The notes beneath the pieces are model-generated. The model worked only from the letters and a program-made list of their open reading frames with translations. It had not been told where the DNA came from and searched no databases. Both the position numbers and the translations under genes were made by a program. A stretch of DNA of 64,000 bases from positions 1-64,000 of the forward strand of contig JAJFBF010000016.1 of the NCBI GenBank assembly GCA_020697295.1. The letters are read 5' to 3'. The DNA comes from Moraxellaceae bacterium. Lineage in GTDB: Bacteria > Pseudomonadota > Gammaproteobacteria > Pseudomonadales > Moraxellaceae. Shown piece by piece: positions 62,937-64,000 of the stretch (positions are counted from its first letter, which is position 1; every line of letters starts with the position of its first letter).

Positions 62937-63530
62937 TTACCAGCTGCTCTTGCGGCGGCCGCCATTGGCGAAGAACCAGCCCATGAGGAAGCCGGCGATG
63001 ACGGCCAGGGCCCCCTTCCAGATTCCTTCCGAACTCCGGTCATGACGGATCACGTTGATCTGCATGGCGAGGTTTTCATTCTGCAGTTGCAGCTCCTGGT
63101 TCTTGGCCAGCAGTTCGCGGTTGGCCTTGTCGATGCGCTCGGCATTGGCTAGCAATTCGATCTGTCGGCGTTGCTCCAGGGTCATGGGCGCGGGGGCAGG
63201 CGGCTGCTGCGGCGCGGCTTCAGTCGCCGGCACCTGCGGCTGCACCGCCGGCGCCGCCGGCGTCACCACTGGCGTGGCACGCGCCGCTGCGGGAGCGGCC
63301 ACGGCAGCGGCAGGCTTCGCGGCGGCTGGTGCTGGCGCCACGGTCCGGGCTGGCACCGGAGCGACCGCCGCCGGTTTCGCGGGGGCAGGCACGGGCGCAG
63401 GAGCCGGCTTTACCGGGGCGGGAGCAACCGCCGGCTTTTGCGCCACGGGCGCGGGCCGTTGCACGGGCGCCGTTTCGGCATGGGCAATGGGGAGGGTGAA
63501 CAGGCAGGAAAGGGCCAGTGCTTTTTTCAT
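62937..63530 (-). CDS. Ala/Pro-rich exported protein with C-terminal membrane anchor
   Basis: The 197-residue protein begins with a signal peptide (MKKALALSCLFTLPIAHA), has an Ala/Pro/Val low-complexity region (about 19-115), then a coiled-coil segment (QRRQIELLANAERIDKANRELLAKNQEL), and ends with one membrane segment (GALAVIAGFLMGWFF) and a short basic tail (GGRRKSSW). The layout resembles the SH3-coil-TM proteins of the YgiM/TIGR04211 type, but no SH3 domain is visible. Function unknown. It lies 7 bases after the YciI gene. Confidence 0.75.
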   Translation of the reverse strand: MKKALALSCLFTLPIAHAETAPVQRPAPVAQKPAVAPAPVKPAPAPVPAPAKPAAVAPVPARTVAPAPAAAKPAAAVAAPAAARATPVVTPAAPAVQPQVPATEAAPQQPPAPAPMTLEQRRQIELLANAERIDKANRELLAKNQELQLQNENLAMQINVIRHDRSSEGIWKGALAVIAGFLMGWFFANGGRRKSSW

Positions 63531-63537
63531 GGGCGTC

Positions 63538-63837
63538 TCAGGGCAGGACTTTCTTGAAGGGCTTGACGGTGATTCGCGCGTAAACGCCGGCTTCGCGATA
63601 GGGGTCGGCGTCGGCCCAGGCCTGCGCGGCCGCCAGGCTGTCGAACTCCGCCACCACCAGGCTGCCGCTGAAGCCGGCCGCGCCGGGATTGTCACTGTCG
63701 ATCGCCGGATGCGGGCCGGCCAGCAACAGCCGGCCCTCGGCCTTTAGCTGCTCGAGCCGGGCAAGATGGCGCGGACGTGTGTCCAGGCGCTGCTGCAGGG
63801 TGCCGGGCACATCCTCGGCGATGATGGCGTACCACAT
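63538..63837 (-). CDS. yciI: YciI-family protein
   Basis: The 99-residue YCII-domain protein starts [18 protein letters not shown] and contains [19 protein letters not shown] and the GGSL-like [11 protein letters not shown] segment. The family forms small dimers with a proposed His-Asp active pair; no enzymatic role is settled. AAGGA 8 bases upstream supports the start. It is 3 bases downstream of yciB, a conserved pairing in gammaproteobacteria. Confidence 0.9.
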   Translation of the reverse strand: MWYAIIAEDVPGTLQQRLDTRPRHLARLEQLKAEGRLLLAGPHPAIDSDNPGAAGFSGSLVVAEFDSLAAAQAWADADPYREAGVYARITVKPFKKVLP

Positions 63838-63840
63838 GAT

Positions 63841-64000
63841 TCATTCCTTTCCGGCGCCGTCGGCTTCCGGCGGCAGGTAGCGGCTGATGATCGCCATTTG
63901 CGCGATCACGAAGGCAAAGGTGAGGCCCAGGCTTCCGAAGACCTTGAAGTCCACCCAGATGGACGGGTGGTTGAAGGCGACGTAGAGATTGGCGGCCCCC
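63841..64000 (-). CDS. yciB: Inner-membrane protein YciB (septation protein A), partial
   Basis: The window ends inside this gene. The visible 52 codons translate to an [19 protein letters not shown] segment followed by a hydrophobic stretch ([20 protein letters not shown]) and a short tail ending GAGKE, matching the C-terminus of YciB/IspA-type membrane proteins involved in cell envelope synthesis. The rest lies beyond base 64000. Confidence 0.88.
   Translation of the reverse strand, partial: GAANLYVAFNHPSIWVDFKVFGSLGLTFAFVIAQMAIISRYLPPEADGAGKE

Overview
The window is a high-GC chromosomal segment from a gammaproteobacterium. Gene content and order are close to Pseudomonas: folD, a tRNA cluster, tig-clpP-clpX-lon-hupB-ppiD, fabI, yejABEF, mltD-gloB-methyltransferase-rnhA-dnaQ, fimL-nudC, metH, nfuA, cysB/cysH/thrH/pabB and smc-zipA-ligA all follow, in blocks, the order I remember from P. 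aeruginosa. A surface-protein locus at 40-49 kb instead resembles the fil genes I remember from Acinetobacter. Together these suggest a GC-rich member of the Pseudomonadales or a neighbouring order. The lineage is inferred from memory of synteny, not from a search.

Layout. 1-323: repeat-rich non-coding edge (9-bp tandem repeat, a 21-bp hairpin, a 42-bp repeat). 324-1852: folD and a Pro-Arg-His-Lys tRNA operon with a strong promoter and a terminator. 1.9-10.4 kb: protein quality control and nucleoid genes (trigger factor, ClpXP, Lon, HU, PpiD). 10.5-16.9 kb, minus strand: fabI and a complete YejABEF-type peptide importer. 17-25.7 kb: cell-wall hydrolase mltD, glyoxalase II, the divergent methyltransferase-rnhA-dnaQ set, then fimL-nudC and sohB. 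25.9-30.8 kb: a DUF2970 protein, metH and nfuA. 30.9-33.2 kb: two glycosyltransferase-like genes that break the Pseudomonas-like order. 33.2-40 kb: DAHP synthase, a TauE/SafE permease divergent from cysB, APS reductase cysH, thrH and pabB. 40.1-49.3 kb: the fil-like locus, with two separately terminated filA paralogues followed by a tight filB-filC-filD-filE-filF operon. 49.3-53.3 kb: DUF934 protein, sulfite reductase cysI and two GntR-family regulators. 53.5-60.9 kb: smc-zipA-ligA and a small conserved unknown. 60.9-64 kb, minus strand: mnmC, an Ala/Pro-rich tail-anchored protein, a YciI protein and the 3' end of yciB.

How the genes work together. Sulfur assimilation is spread over 34.6-37.4 and 49.3-51.5 kb (permease, CysB regulator, APS reductase, sulfite reductase and its DUF934 partner). 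Envelope and surface functions include MltD, FimL, SohB, the glycosyltransferase pair and the fil-like locus. The fil-like locus is the most interesting part: two Cys-free secreted proteins sharing N- and C-terminal signatures, an anchored C39-type peptidase, two outer-membrane beta-barrels, a small exported protein and a large lipoprotein look like a dedicated system for making a surface structure, with a parts list resembling the Fap amyloid system.

A REP-like palindrome family (at least eight copies in four intergenic clusters) is confined to 25.7-35.5 kb. No rRNA, IS element, prophage or CRISPR array was seen.
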